A stretch of DNA of 64,000 nt, taken from positions 22,803,245-22,867,244 of the forward strand of contig OZ038528.1 of assembly GCA_964036665.1 (NCBI GenBank). Direction: 5' to 3'. The DNA comes from Gordius sp. MW1. Lineage: Eukaryota; Nematomorpha; Gordioida; Gordea; Gordiidae. Made by a program: the position numbers and the translations under genes. The notes below the pieces were generated by a model. It was not told the DNA's origin and did not search any database. It was given only the letters and a program-made list of their open reading frames with translations. Shown here one piece after another: positions 1 to 11,361 of the stretch. Each line of letters opens with the position of its first letter. Within the stretch, counting starts at the first letter, position 1.

Positions 1-71
1 AGAAGATTCGAATTCTTAAATAAGTTTAAATTACAAATTATTTTATTGAAATTAAATTAGATTCAATTAAT
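1..71. repeat. Partial copy of a tandem flank repeat
   Basis: This stretch is almost identical to 4158-4231 and is the left flank into which the Helentron-like copy beginning near 72 has inserted. The same unit also occurs at about 3884-3919, so it belongs to a locally duplicated sequence. Confidence 0.75.
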
Positions 72-508
72 AAAACTCGGGCCTTCGGCCCTCGTGGGAA
101 GGGGGAGAAGGGAAGGGGAGTAGGGGAAGGGAAGAGGGGAAGGGGGAACTCTTCCATACTCCGTATAAACGTAGCATATTTGCTATGCAATTTATGGGCG
201 AGAAAGGTGGGAAGGGGCGAGAATGCCTATAGGGGGTATTAGATGCAAAATAATTAGTTAATTAGTTATAGGCCCTTGTAGGGGAGGACATAGGGTAATT
301 ATCAATGTTAACCAATTCAAAACGAAAAAAAATTTCGATTTATTTGGCCAATGGTCATTTTTTTATTGGTCAGTAGCCAGCGGACGGTCAAAAATTCATA
401 TTGTCATTGGTATTAACATGAACAAATATTAATTTAATTTAAAAAAATTAAAAAAAAAAATTTGTGCCCTCCTTGACTTGAAACCCACACCTCCAGTTCA
501 CAAGCCGG
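72..508 (-). mobile_element. Helentron-like element, 3' part (copy A)
   Basis: Read on the minus strand this is the 3' half of a repeat family present six times in the window. It has the terminal GGGCC-GAA-GGCCC hairpin followed by GAGTTTT, a long C/T-rich tract, the subterminal inverted repeat GCCCATAAATTGCATAGCAA (imperfect here), and one unit with the CCAATGG...CCATTGG motif. It stops at the CCGG at 505-508, where Ginger1 sequence begins. Architecture (3' hairpin, subterminal inverted repeats, internal tandem repeats, insertion at T-rich targets) fits Helentron-associated elements; this assignment is inferred. Confidence 0.7.
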
Positions 509-647
509 TGTAAGGTTGAGTTTGTGCGCTAATTAGGAAATACGCTTATACACGTCAATCACGTTCTAATGACAGATACACTTTAAATTTTTACACACGT
601 CAATTACGTTTACTTGACATCCCTATAATTCAGTTGCATATATAAAT
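509..647 (-). mobile_element. Ginger1 terminal fragment
   Basis: About 139 bp match, in inverted orientation, the right end of the complete Ginger1 at 20450-20588. It starts TGTAAGGTTGAG directly after the same CCGG target inside the same Helentron sequence. After about 647 the similarity stops and I found no matching left end, so this is a truncated or different Ginger1 derivative. Confidence 0.7.
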
Positions 648-1237
648 TTCCAGAAATGTTATGTCAGCTCGGGTGATAGCATTAACGTTCACGACAGTGA
701 CTTATGGCGTGAAGCCTAACCCTCCACTCCCTCTCTCTCCTTTATAATAAATTAATCGATAATGTGGGGACCTTTACTCCCCCACATGTTTCCTTTCTTT
801 CTTCCTTCGCCATTAAAACGCACGCCTTAGCACAAACACACCATGTGACCCCCTTTACCACCTCCCCCCCCCCCGTTTCATCATGTGTGAATAACAAATA
901 CCCATGTGTGTGGGGGGGGGGGGGGGGTAAGTATTGTCTAACTAGATAAATAACAAACCATATCAGGAAATGAAATAGTTTTATCTATAGATTGGGTTAT
1001 GGGATAATTTTTTGCGAGGGTGTAGGCCTCATTTATTAGAATAATTGCTGAAAATTAATTTCTAAAGATTAAATATATAATATTGGATTAAATATAAACC
1101 TAACTTTACAACTTATTTTTTGTGCAATGGGCAATTATCAGAATTTAAAAATTAGGTTTTGAAATGATATAACAATAGTGTGCCAACTGTTGCCTATAAA
1201 TTACAAGATGCGCGAAATAAGGGTGGCGTTTATTTAA
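648..1237. other. No gene seen; homopolymer-rich spacer
   Basis: No convincing coding sequence. It holds a C run near 865-875, a G run near 911-926 and a CT-rich tract. It is the left flank of the piggyBac insertion, ending in the TTAA duplicate at 1234-1237. Confidence 0.6.
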
Positions 1238-1459
1238 CCCGACAGGTACCAATGTAACTTTTAAGTTACACCTATTTAAATGTTGTTTATTCAAAAAGTA
1301 TTTATCGAAATTAAATTTTTTTAAATGAATTCAGCACACAGCTGTTGCCCAATTAGCTCACATAACGCTTATATCCTCCGGATTTATCATTCTTAAAATA
1401 TTCTATTCCAAAGTTCACGATTTTTTCATTTTTTCAACCCTCTCAAATTATTCAATTTT

Positions 1460-3498
1460 ATGGAAAAACAAACGTAAGTTATAAATTTTTTTTGCATGTT
1501 CTGAAAGATTAATTTCTGCCTATTATTTTGATATAAATTAATTTTTATAATTATTTTTTTATCCTACCTTTTTTTAACTTTTAAATTTAATGTCACCTAA
1601 AAGTGACATTGGGAAGGGCATTTTTCGCCTTTGTTATTCAAGTATTTATTAACCTTATAAACATTGCCTGTTAACACCTAAACTATTAAAAATTAATTTA
1701 GGCTTGTGTAAGCCATCTTATAATAAATATTTCTCATCTACTCTTGATATTTAAATCCACAGAGACAAAATATTTTGTAGGAAAGTAATTTTGTGCTTGA
1801 AAAATATGGTTTTCAATAAACTTTTTAATTAATTTTTAAACAATTTTTAGGACATTGAATGATCTGCTAGAGGAATTGGAATGCCCTAACTTAGATATTG
1901 AAGAAGTTATTATTTTTCCTCCAATTGAGGAAGGTGACACGGATCAGGAAAGTGGAGATGAAATAGAAGCCGATCTGGATCATCTACCGAGACCAATGAT
2001 TACCTCTAGTATAGAGATAATTCGTTTATCCGATCTAAAAAGTTCATCTTTCCAAGGTGATTTGAGTTGGCACGACGATGAAAATTTATTTATTCCATGT
2101 GGTCGCAAAGAAGATGATAATAAAGACGTCGATTTAATTGATCTGCCCACCCCTGAAGATTATTTTGAGCAACTTTTTTCGGACGAAATTGTGACACTTT
2201 TGGTTGAAAGGACAAATCTATATGGCAGCCATCATAATGTTAATTTAAACTTTACAAAGGAGGAGTGTAAAGTCTATATTGCGATATTACTCCTCACAGG
2301 ATACCTAACCCCAAAGAATATAAAAATGTTTTGGGAACTGCAATCTGATTGCTACAATCAAATGGTCTCCAACGGCATGCGCCGTAATAGATTTCAAGAG
2401 ATAACAAAGTACCTACATGCATGCGACAATTTGAAGTTGGACTTAACGGACAAATTTGCCAAAGTGCGAGAGTTTTTCAATCTCTTGAATAAACAATTTC
2501 AAACATATTTCAAATATGTTAAGACATCTAACATTTCCATGGACGAAACCATCGTCCCCTATTTTGGACACCACACCACCAAACAATTTATAAAAGGAAA
2601 GCCAATGCGGTTTGGATTTAAATTATGGTCAGCGGCAACAAGGTCTGGGTACCTTACGGCTTTTGATGTTTATCAGGGTGCATCGTGTATTTTACCACAT
2701 CAAAAAACCCTGGGTTTGGGGGGAGCTGTCATAATGGACCTTCTTGATAAATTGCCGGAGAAATATTCTCCATATAATATCTATTTTGATAATTATTTTA
2801 CAAGCACAAAATTATTAAATGCACTCTCAAAAATAAACGTTGGCGCTACAGGAACTGTCCGTACAAACAGAATAAAATGTCCGCTAAGTGACCCTAAACT
2901 TTTTAAAAAAAAGGAACGAGGTTATTTCGAGAAAAAAATTGCATCAAATTTAGTAGCAATACAATGGAATGACAATTGTGTAGTCAAGATGTTATCTAAT
3001 TGTCATGGAACCCACCCTGTAAGAAAAATCGGCAGAATAGGTTCAAGCAATAAAGTGAAATCGAGAATACAGGTTGATTGCCCCTTTATGGTGCAAATGT
3101 ATAATAGATATATGGGTGGGGTCGATAGATTCGACCAAAATATCCATTCTACGAGGATTTCTTATAGGGGGAAAAAATGGTATTTTCCTTTGATTGCATT
3201 TGGCATAGATGCGGCATGTCAAAATGCATGGCAAATATACAATTTGAACAAAGAATATATTTCTTTATGCACTTTTAGAAGGTCAATAGTGGTGTCATAT
3301 TTCAAAAAATATGGTAGTCAACCGAAAAGAAGTGTTTACGCTACGTTAACAAGATATAAACCGAATATTTCAAAACATCAAAAAGAAGCCTGTTTACAGA
3401 GGCGCTGTAAAGTTTGTAAGAAGGCCACTCGCCTTAAATGTTCTTATTGCAATGCCGGATTGCATTTAAAATGCTGGGCGAATTATCATAACTCATAA
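1460..3498 (+). CDS. piggyBac transposase, two exons
   Basis: Cut-and-paste transposase acting in the nucleus on its own TTAA-flanked element. I join exon 1 (1460-1473, starting ATG GAA AAA CAA AC) through a GTAAGT donor to exon 2 (1851-3498) after a TTTTTAG acceptor; the frame closes exactly, giving 553 residues. Exon 2 alone has no ATG at its start, which supports the splice. The DDD triad is visible: D236 in SMDETIVPYFG, D318 in IYFDNYF and D430 in GGVDRFDQ, with spacing like the moth enzyme. The C-terminus has the family Cys-rich domain (CKVCKKATRLKCSYC). The N-terminus is acidic, as usual. No internal stop or frameshift. Length is typical (about 550-600). The intron (1474-1850) is 377 nt. 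Confidence 0.93.
1591..1608 (+). repeat. piggyBac subterminal hairpin repeat, left
   Basis: TGTCACCTAAAAGTGACA is itself a hairpin (TGTCAC...GTGACA) and recurs inverted at 3559-3576 near the other end, each followed outward-in by TGGGAA-type sequence. It lies within the intron of the transposase. Likely a subterminal transposase-recognition site; function is inferred. Confidence 0.7.
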
Positions 3499-3558
3499 TT
3501 AATTTTATTGTAATTGATTTGAATAAAAAATAAAATGTTGCATTTTTGGTGTTCCCAT

Positions 3559-3576
3559 TGTCACTTTTAGGTGACA
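3559..3576 (-). repeat. piggyBac subterminal hairpin repeat, right
   Basis: Inverted partner of 1591-1608, sitting 60 bp after the transposase stop codon and about 130 bp inside the right terminus. Confidence 0.7.
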
Positions 3577-3712
3577 CCCCCCTAGCTCCTCGAGTGCATT
3601 TTTTTTCAAAAAAATTTCAATTGACTTTTCTTAACTAGACCTTAGGGATGCTAAATAATTATTTTTTAACAAAATTTGACCGGCCAAAAATTAGTGGTAC
3701 CTGGCGGGTTAA

Positions 3713-4879
3713 ATTGTTTATCGGATTTTCTAGAATTCGTTTACTTAAAATATAAAACTAAATAATTTTGTTTACTGCGACCGAACTTGTGAAGAATATT
3801 GAATTTTGTGAATTTACAGTAAAAACTAAGCTTAAGCTAGAAAAACGAATTTAATCTAAAAAGCGTAAAAGGATTATCTTTCTAGAAGATTCGAAATCTT
3901 AAATAAGTTTAAATTACAATAGAATCCTCAGCTTTTATATGACAACTATTAGAAATGTTAACTTCCGAATATCTATTTAAGATATTTACCCAATAAAAAA
4001 CATATTATTCAATGAAAGTAAATGTTATTTTTACTTAAGTTTACTGCGACCGAACTTGTGGAGAATATTGAATTTTGTGAATTTACAGTTAAAACTAAGC
4101 TTAAGCTAGAAGTGCTAAACGAATTTAATCTAAACAGCGTAAAAGGATTATCTTTCTAGAAGATTCGAAATCTTAAATAAGTTTAAATTACAAATTATTT
4201 TATTGAAATTAAATTAGATTCAATTAATAAATAGCAATTAATTACCTGTTGTGAATTTAATTAATTGTTAATGATTAAGTTTGTAGATGGTTTATTGGAA
4301 ATAAAGAAATGAGTATTTGAAAATTTACAAAGTCATGCTCTCTATACGATTTTTCGTTTCCCTCGGAAAAGCCATTAAATTCCAAGGTTGAGTAATTAAA
4401 GTAAGATTAAGTTATTGGGCGAAGCGGGTACTCGAGAGTATGTTTTTGGGGGGGGGGCATTAATTAGGGTTAATAAATAACCTATCAAAATTAATTTTGG
4501 GATAACAAATATTTTTTTTTAATTTGAAAAGGTGCCTAACATTAAGAAATATTAAATTATTATTAAATAAAAAATATAATCCTCAAGGTTTATATGTAAA
4601 CTATCAAATTGGCATAATGCGAGCATACTTACGAGCTTGGAAAGAATTTAGAGGCTTCCATTGGAGGGACCGGTTAAAATTTAAAAAAATCACTTTGCCC
4701 CTCCCAGGTATTGACCTACGCAAGTCCTGCATTAAGGATACATAAAATTAAAATTAAACTTTGTTACAAACATAATTATTTAAACTAATTTAAAACTCCT
4801 CGTTTCAAATCATCAAAAGCGAATAAAAAATAAGTTTAAAAACGGGTATATGTGCCAAAATTCAAAAATATTTAAAATT
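3713..4879. repeat. Tandem duplication and spacer, no gene
   Basis: Two copies of a block of about 150 bp start near 3771 and 4040 (period 269), both running from TTTACTGCGACCGAACTTG through AAGATTCGAAATC; a third partial copy is at 1-71. A G run lies near 4447-4458. A short open frame at 4524-4745 has no recognisable domain and I do not call it a gene. Confidence 0.6.
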
Positions 4880-5960
4880 AGGCGTGTAACAAACATTATA
4901 TTATAAAACATGACAATGTTAAGATTTTGCAGAATTGTTGGGAGAAAGTTTTTGTTGAATTTGAACAATTTTTAAAAAAATCAAAAATTTGGCCAATGGT
5001 CATTTTTTTCCATTGGTCAGTACCAACAGATACTCTATAAGTCAATGATAGCCAAAAAAACGAAAACAAAATTTTCGAATAACATTTTGGCCAATGGTCA
5101 TTTTTTTCCATTGGTCATCAGCCAGGACACGGTAAAAGTGGATATAAATTCATAATAGTCAAAAAAAAACTAAAAAAAAATTTTCGAATCACATTTTGGC
5201 CAATGGTCATTTTTTTCCATTGGTCAGCAGCCAGCGGACGGCCAAAAAGTCATAATAGCAATGGTAGTAACAGGAACAATCATAATAGTCAAAAAAAACG
5301 AAAAAAAAAGTTTCGAATCACATTTTGGCCAATGGTCATTTTATTCCATGTGTCAGCAGCCAGCGGACGGCCAAAAAGGCATAATAGCAATGGTAGTAAC
5401 AGGAACAATCATAATAGTCAAAAAGAAACGAAAAAAAAATTTTCGAATCACATTTTGGCCAATGGTCATTTTATTCCATTGGTCAGCAGCCAGCGGACGG
5501 CCAAAAAGTCATAATAGCAATGGTAGTAACAGGAACAATCATAATAGTCAAAAAAAAAACGAAAAAAATAATTCCGATTCACATTTTGGCCAATGGTCAT
5601 TTTTTCCATCGGTCAGTAGCCAGCGGACGGCTAAAATGTCATATTATCAATGGTATTAACAAGAACAAAATATTAATTTAATTAACAGGGACCCATATCA
5701 GTAGAGGCATAGGCCCTTGTAGTGGAGGGCACAGGGTAATTATCAATGGTAACCTATTCAAAAACGAACAAAAAATTTCGATTTATTTGGCCAATGGTAA
5801 TTTTTTTCAATGGTCAGTAGCCTGCGGACGGTCAAAAAGTCGAATTATCAATGGTATTAACAATTAATTTAATTTAAAAAAGGCTGGCGCCAATAACTTG
5901 GTGGACGACGGACGGACGACGGACGGACGACGCACAAAAAACGAGCCCATAAATTGCATA
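4880..5960 (-). mobile_element. Helentron-like element, 5' part (copy F)
   Basis: Its right end (reverse complement) is the family 5' terminus, TGCAATTTATGGGCTCG, next to an ACGG/ACGGACG microsatellite (5908-5935). Inside are about six units of roughly 110-130 bp containing TTTGGCCAATGG...CCATTGGTCAG. The homology to copies D and E ends near 4880. The 3' hairpin end is missing here, so it is a partial copy or a truncated insertion. Confidence 0.75.
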
Positions 5961-6396
5961 TATTTTTAAATTTATTCGCATTTAGGTGAACCCCTTCCCC
6001 TTATTAAAATTCATTTCACTAGGGATGGAAAAGGGAGTACATACTCCCTAAGCGATGTTTACTAACACATTTATAAAATACTTGGTTTACTTAAACGAAT
6101 TTTTTTAATGGTTTGTATGTAGAGCTCCCTTATCAAGCTAGCGCCTCAGGCTCAACTAGAGACCTGCAAAATCGATTTTTCCCGGCCCGGAATTAAAATA
6201 GGGAAATAGGCCCGGCCCGGGCCCGTGTTTTAGCATCTTCAAAAACAAGGCCTGAGCCCGGTCCGGGCCCGGAATTTTGGTAATTGCAGAAACTTAATCA
6301 AACTTAATTTTGGTAAAAATTTTTATTAAATAATAAAGCGCACATGAAAAAATTATAAATGGATAAAAAACTATTTTGATGCAAAAAACACAGGCA

Positions 6397-6633
6397 TCAA
6401 ACTTTTCCGTGTTTTAGATTTGTTCTCCGCTCTTCATAAATGCGGCCAGCTGACGAAAAACACCTCTCACTCGAGGCCAAATCAGGTGTCGAAAAAATCT
6501 TACAAACAAGAGGGCTAAGCTCTGGAAATGACCACTGTGGTCTTTCGACCAATCCGATAATTTTATTTTTTTTCTCATTGATCTTTAACTTTGTGTTGGT
6601 GCCAACTTCATTTTCCTCTACCTCTTTCTTCAT
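6397..6633 (-). pseudogene. hAT transposase C-terminal remnant
   Basis: The minus-strand frame encodes the hAT C-terminal dimerisation motif: SPLVCKIFSTPDLASSERCF followed by SSAGRIYEERRTNL. That is the classic block of hATC domains. No DDE or BED-finger part could be found in the rest of the element, so the gene is truncated. The frame runs to a stop just inside the left end of the element. Confidence 0.85.
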
Positions 6634-7476
6634 AGAAGATGTTTCATGCCATATCCATTCAACAAAATTGGGCTATTGAGGATATGAGATCTTTTTTGAT
6701 TTTTGTAGGATTTGTAAGTTTTGTTAAAACAACTAGCATAGGTAATTGTCCAATTTTTATTTTCCTGGACTTCTTTACAGCATTTATGTTTTTGGAGATG
6801 GGTTTTCCATATTAAGCATTATCAAAACTAACATAAATATTGCCTGATGAGCAGGAATTATAGCATAACACATTCCTGCAAATCTTAAAAACAAAATTTA
6901 TTTTCTTATAATCTTTTCCATACTTCACTCTTTTCTCTATTTTCTTTTACTTTATAAAATTCTTTCTGAATATTTTCAGCTATTAGCAGTAGATTTTTTT
7001 TTGTTACATACTTAATTGTTTGTATATTAGAATAAGCGCAAAATGAATAAATGAGTGTTTAACAGATTCAATAACTTGTAATTAATTTCTTTGAAATATT
7101 ATAGATTGTTTTAAACAGAATAAAAGATTACTTAGACTCTTCTAAATTATTCCGGGCCGGGCCTATAATTTATACTATAATATTTTTCCAATAATTTTAA
7201 CTTTATGTCATTTTGGGTTTATTCAGAGCCAGAAGAATTACGAAAATAAACTTTTTAACCAATAACATTCGATCAAAAAATACAATATTTTCATATTGCA
7301 CTAAAAATAAAATAGTTTGCCATTTTTAATTTTTTATCACTTGTTTAATAATTCTATAACATCAATAAATATTTCTATTTAGTATAATATAAACCTTTAT
7401 CAACATATGAATTATTCATGTTATAGCTTTGATTATTTATTTTTAATGTTGTGAATGAAAGCCGAGTTCGCAGAGA

Positions 7477-8295
7477 CATAATGCTAAGAATATTTACTAA
7501 CTTTCAAAGATTTTTTCAGCCCCCTTTTGAATGAATTTGAAAAAAAATATTTTTTTCGACCTCAAATTTTTTTCAATTTTTTTGTTCAACTATAAACCCC
7601 TCATGAAAGTTTTCAATATCAGAAGTGAATTCCGAAAAAAAAAAATTTTTTGATTTGTCATCAGAAATTTTTAACTTTAAAACACGATCGCATGAGCTTG
7701 TTTTAGAAAAACTGGAGACACGCTTAAAAAGCGATATTGAAACAATCTAAACGCAACACTTAAATTTTCATTTCTCTCAATCTAAACTTCCCCCCATGCA
7801 AAATTTCTTATAGAGAGGACATAATGCTAAGAATATTTACTAACTTTCAAAGATTTTTTCAGCCCCCTTTTGAATGAATATGAAAAAAAAAAATTTTTTC
7901 GACCTCAAATTTTTTTCAATTTTTTTGTTCAACCATAAACCCCTCATGAAAGTTTTCGATATCAGAGGTGAATTCGGAAAAAAAAAATTTTTTTGATCAG
8001 TCATCAGAAATTTTTTACTTTAAATCACTATCGCATGAGCTTGTTCATGTTGGTTACGAAAAAAGGCCAGTAATTTGTTTTAAAGAAATATTTTAAATAA
8101 AATTTTTACCGATTAATTTGCAAGTTATTGACGTTTGAAAAACGCTAAAATCGCGTTTTTAGCAAATATGACAGCGAATATTTAAAAAACTTGACGTATA
8201 GGGAAAAAACTAAAAACATATTTGTGTTCACCGTGTGATCAGTCATCAGAAATTTTTTACTTTAAATCACTATCGCATGAGCTTGTTCATGTTGT
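7477..8295. repeat. Duplicated blocks inside the hAT element
   Basis: A block of about 210 bp starting GACATAATGCTAAGAATATT occurs at about 7475-7680 and 7808-8016. A shorter block (GATCAGTCATCAGAAATTTT through CATGAGCTTGTTCATGTTG) occurs near 7994-8052 and 8237-8295. These internal duplications account for most of the non-coding interior. Confidence 0.8.
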
Positions 8296-8399
8296 TTTTT
8301 CATAAATTTATAATTTTTTTGACAGGCAAAGTAGTAAAAGAGATTTCATGACATTTGCAATTTGAAAGTAAATTTACAATTTATATCAAATTTATAATT

Positions 8400-8707
8400 A
8401 TGGTAAACGCGACATGATAACGAGTTGAAATAAATTATAAATATTTAACGTTCTACACTACTATATTATTAACTTATCAGCATGATGAATTAATAACTTA
8501 TATTTCACATAATTAAACAACATTCATTTACACATTCAAAAAATTTATTTTGGATTGGTAAACGCGATATGATAACGAGTTGAAATAAATTATAAATATT
8601 TCACGTTCTACACTACTATATTATTAACTTATCAGCATGATGAATTAATAACTTATATTTCACATAATAAAACAACATTCATTTACACATTCAAAAAATT
8701 TATTTTG
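8400..8707. repeat. Tandem ~155-bp duplication in the hAT element
   Basis: Two adjacent copies, about 8401-8554 and 8556-8707, starting TGGTAAACGCGAYATGATAA and ending in CATTCAAAAAATTTATTTTG. They differ at a few positions only. Confidence 0.85.
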
Positions 8708-8862
8708 TAAATAATTTGGCAATTCAAACATGCCCTGCTTTGTAACACCAAAATGTCTAGGCCCGGCCCGGAATTTTAAAGCCTAAAAATTTAAGGCCCG
8801 AGCCCGGCCCGGGCTTTTCCGGGCCGGGCCTCGGGCCGCCCGTGCAGGTCTCTAGGCTCAAC

Positions 8863-10459
8863 CCACCCTTCCTCCCCCCCACCCCCTTAACTTGTAATGT
8901 TATGTCCGAATGGCTCAAAACTTTTAATTTCGGTCAGCCCATGCAGAGCCTCATGATTTTAAAAACTTAAATTTGAAAATGCATGACAGAATTAATGTGG
9001 AGTTTGGCATCAATTTTTGGAATCAAAAGCATTCTTACAAATGATCCACCTTTCTTTCATATAGAAAAGACCATTTTATTGAATTCTACGTTGACAATTT
9101 ATTATACTTTTCTGGTAGAGCTTAGTAGAGTTATAGACATGATATATTAAATTTAAATACCGTTTTTATTCAAATTCTTGAATCGTTCATAAGGTGCTAT
9201 GAGGTGCAACTCATTTATATAATTCAATCTTATACAAATTTTATTTATGTCATTACCAAAAAAGATTTTAAGGTTTTCTAAATAAAAATGGATACTTTAA
9301 AACTCCTATATATATGTTGTTAATTGCAGGAATTAATACTTTTTTGAAATAAAGGATCAGAACTCTACACTTTCTATAATGAGGAACAAGACAATGTAAC
9401 TACATATTTGTTAGAAAGAGGAGTGGTCAAAGAATCTAGTTTTCTAAAATAACAAATTAGTAAAAAGCTCATTTAAATAACTTTTTAAAATAAATTGCAT
9501 ACATTTAGTTAATTTAAAGCCATTTATTGTAAATGGTGGCGTTATTAGTGCTGCCAGCCTTTAACTAGCCTCAAATATTGCAAAAGCAAAATTTAAACAT
9601 GTGACTTTTTTTAGAATACTAATTTGATATTACCCCGCATACGAGAAAAATCACAACAAAATTCCCTTTCTAAATACCTATAAAATAGAATGGACACCAC
9701 CAAAAATGCTTACAATTCAATGAAATGATAGCATCAATTTATTTCAAAATTTGGGTTATTTATAATAATTTTTTTACTAAATATAGTCATTATTCGAAAG
9801 CATTCACCATAAACTATTGTTTAGTAAAAAACGATTTGTTTGTTATATAACCCTTTTGAATTCAATATATTCCAAAAGACAAATATTTATACAATAATGC
9901 TATTTTCAATTCCAATCAGTTATAGCATGTCTTAAAGGTTGTAAGTCTTGACTTAAATAATTAAATGTACTATAACTTGCATTGCAATTAACAATATGAT
10001 ATTCTCAAAATAAGTAAATCTGATATTTTACAATCAATCATAATTAAATACAGCCATTGAATATGCATTTAAAACTCAAAGTAGTTAACAACAAAAAGAT
10101 TACAAATATTTAAGGTTAATTATTTAAGAAATATGCTTGTTACAAAAAGAATCTCTTTATTTTAATTATTACTAAATTTCTATAAGCAAGATTACATTAA
10201 TTTAAATTAATTAAATTATTAGATATAAAATTTCTGACATATATAGGCATGTTTTATACTAAACTCAAGTTCCAATCAAATATGTTTAAAAGACAATATA
10301 AGTGTTAAGTTTTAACTTTAGATTTATTTATACTAAAAAGAGTCAGCATTGATATGCACTGAATAACATCATATTTTAAGCCCTTTATTGGTCGGACAAT
10401 TTACAATAAGTAGCAATATTCAACTAACAAATTATATACACAACAAATTATAGCTATAT
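8863..10459. other. No gene seen; AT-rich intergenic
   Basis: No coding sequence, tRNA or structured repeat that I can support. TTTATT at 10384-10389 (AATAAA on the minus strand) is a candidate polyadenylation signal for the C1QBP gene 75 bp upstream on that strand. Confidence 0.55.
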
Positions 10460-11263
10460 TTAAGAAGAGATAAAAGACTTAATTTTAGTCAATAAATCAA
10501 CATACAATTTATGCTCATATATTGTACTAAACTCGGTGAGTTTACTTGCAAATTCATTACCAAGCCCTCTATCTTCAAGCATATTAAACAATTTTTCATA
10601 CATCTGTTCATCCAGTAAATCACAAGATACTGCATAAGAGTCATCACTATATTCATTTTTGTAATGTGAGATTTCATCTATACGAAACAAATCATTGTAG
10701 GATGATTCTTCAGGTGATAAATGAGAACCTTCCTCAATATCTTCATTCTCTACGAATGAACAATAAAATGCCAGAATTCGACCATTTTTTTCTATTTCTA
10801 TTGTATAAGTTGGCTTTGAAACTGGGGTTGAAGATTCAGGCATAACCCGTCCTTCTGATTGCTCATCCTTTCTGGGTGCAATATAATCTTCACTAGCACC
10901 ACTATCAAGCGAATCATTAACGTTGAAAATTACTTTAATATTTTCGTTTCCAACTTTTTTGTGAAGAATAACTTTAGCATTTTCAAATTCTGTTTTAAAA
11001 CCTTCGAATGGCGGCGATATAGGGCCTTTACTCTGCAACGATTTAGTCTCATTTTCAATTTCTTCTTTTAAGAATGTGGCTAATTCCTTATCGGCTAAAT
11101 TTGGTGTGGATGAACTACCCATATTTCGTGAACCATTGTAAAACAAATGTTGGGGTACCTTTTGGGCCACCCCTAATAAACATTTTTGAAAAGGTGGCGA
11201 CAAAGAATTGACTTTAACATGGTTAAAAACTGTGGGTAAAACGCGTGATATTGATCTATACAT
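10460..11263 (-). CDS. C1QBP: C1QBP/p32 (MAM33-family) mitochondrial protein
   Basis: A 267-residue protein of the MAM33 family, an acidic doughnut-shaped trimer of the mitochondrial matrix needed for mitochondrial translation and also known as gC1qR/HABP1. The N-terminus (about residues 1-50) is basic, Ser-rich and lacks acids, as a mitochondrial presequence should be. The mature part starts at DKELATFLKEEIENETK, matching the first helix of the family. It continues through NENIKVIFNVNDS and FRIDEISHYKNEYSDD to the C-terminal helices (LNMLEDRGL-type and ASKLTEFSTIYEHKLY). Residue count is near the human 282. The frame starts at an ATG and has no intron, unlike the vertebrate gene; no poly(A) tract or duplications were seen that would prove a retrocopy. 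AATAAA follows about 70 nt after the stop. Confidence 0.92.
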   Translation of the reverse strand: MYRSISRVLPTVFNHVKVNSLSPPFQKCLLGVAQKVPQHLFYNGSRNMGSSSTPNLADKELATFLKEEIENETKSLQSKGPISPPFEGFKTEFENAKVILHKKVGNENIKVIFNVNDSLDSGASEDYIAPRKDEQSEGRVMPESSTPVSKPTYTIEIEKNGRILAFYCSFVENEDIEEGSHLSPEESSYNDLFRIDEISHYKNEYSDDSYAVSCDLLDEQMYEKLFNMLEDRGLGNEFASKLTEFSTIYEHKLYVDLLTKIKSFISS

Positions 11264-11361
11264 TTTGCGAGAGAGGAAATATTAATCAGATACCACTAGG
11301 AAAATAATGCTGAATGAAAAAATCAGTTGTGCATATGCGTTTGATAGTTTTAATTAGGAAG

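Larger units (their letters stand above)
1238..3708 (+). mobile_element. piggyBac transposon, complete
   Basis: A 2,471-bp element bounded by TTAA target duplications at 1234-1237 and 3709-3712. Terminal inverted repeats begin CCCGACAGGTACCA on the left and CCCGCCAGGTACCA (reverse complement) on the right, with one mismatch in 14. Both the TTAA duplication and the CCC-type ends are diagnostic of the piggyBac superfamily. It carries a single two-exon transposase gene with all catalytic residues, so it may be recent or autonomous. Confidence 0.95.
6157..8854. mobile_element. hAT transposon with 8-bp duplications
   Basis: Terminal inverted repeats TAGAGACCTGCA start at 6157 and, inverted, end at 8854. 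The 8-bp target duplication GGCTCAAC is perfect at 6149-6156 and 8855-8862. Both ends carry subterminal arrays of CCCGGCCCGG-type motifs, unusual in this AT-rich region, as expected for transposase binding sites. The interior retains only the end of a transposase (6397-6633, minus), so this copy is non-autonomous. Confidence 0.93.

Noticed and set aside
5203-5659. Open frames of 103 and 132 codons
   Set aside because: They are translations of the ~110-bp tandem units of Helentron copy F; the same peptides (FFHWSAASGRPKSHNSNGSN) recur in all copies.
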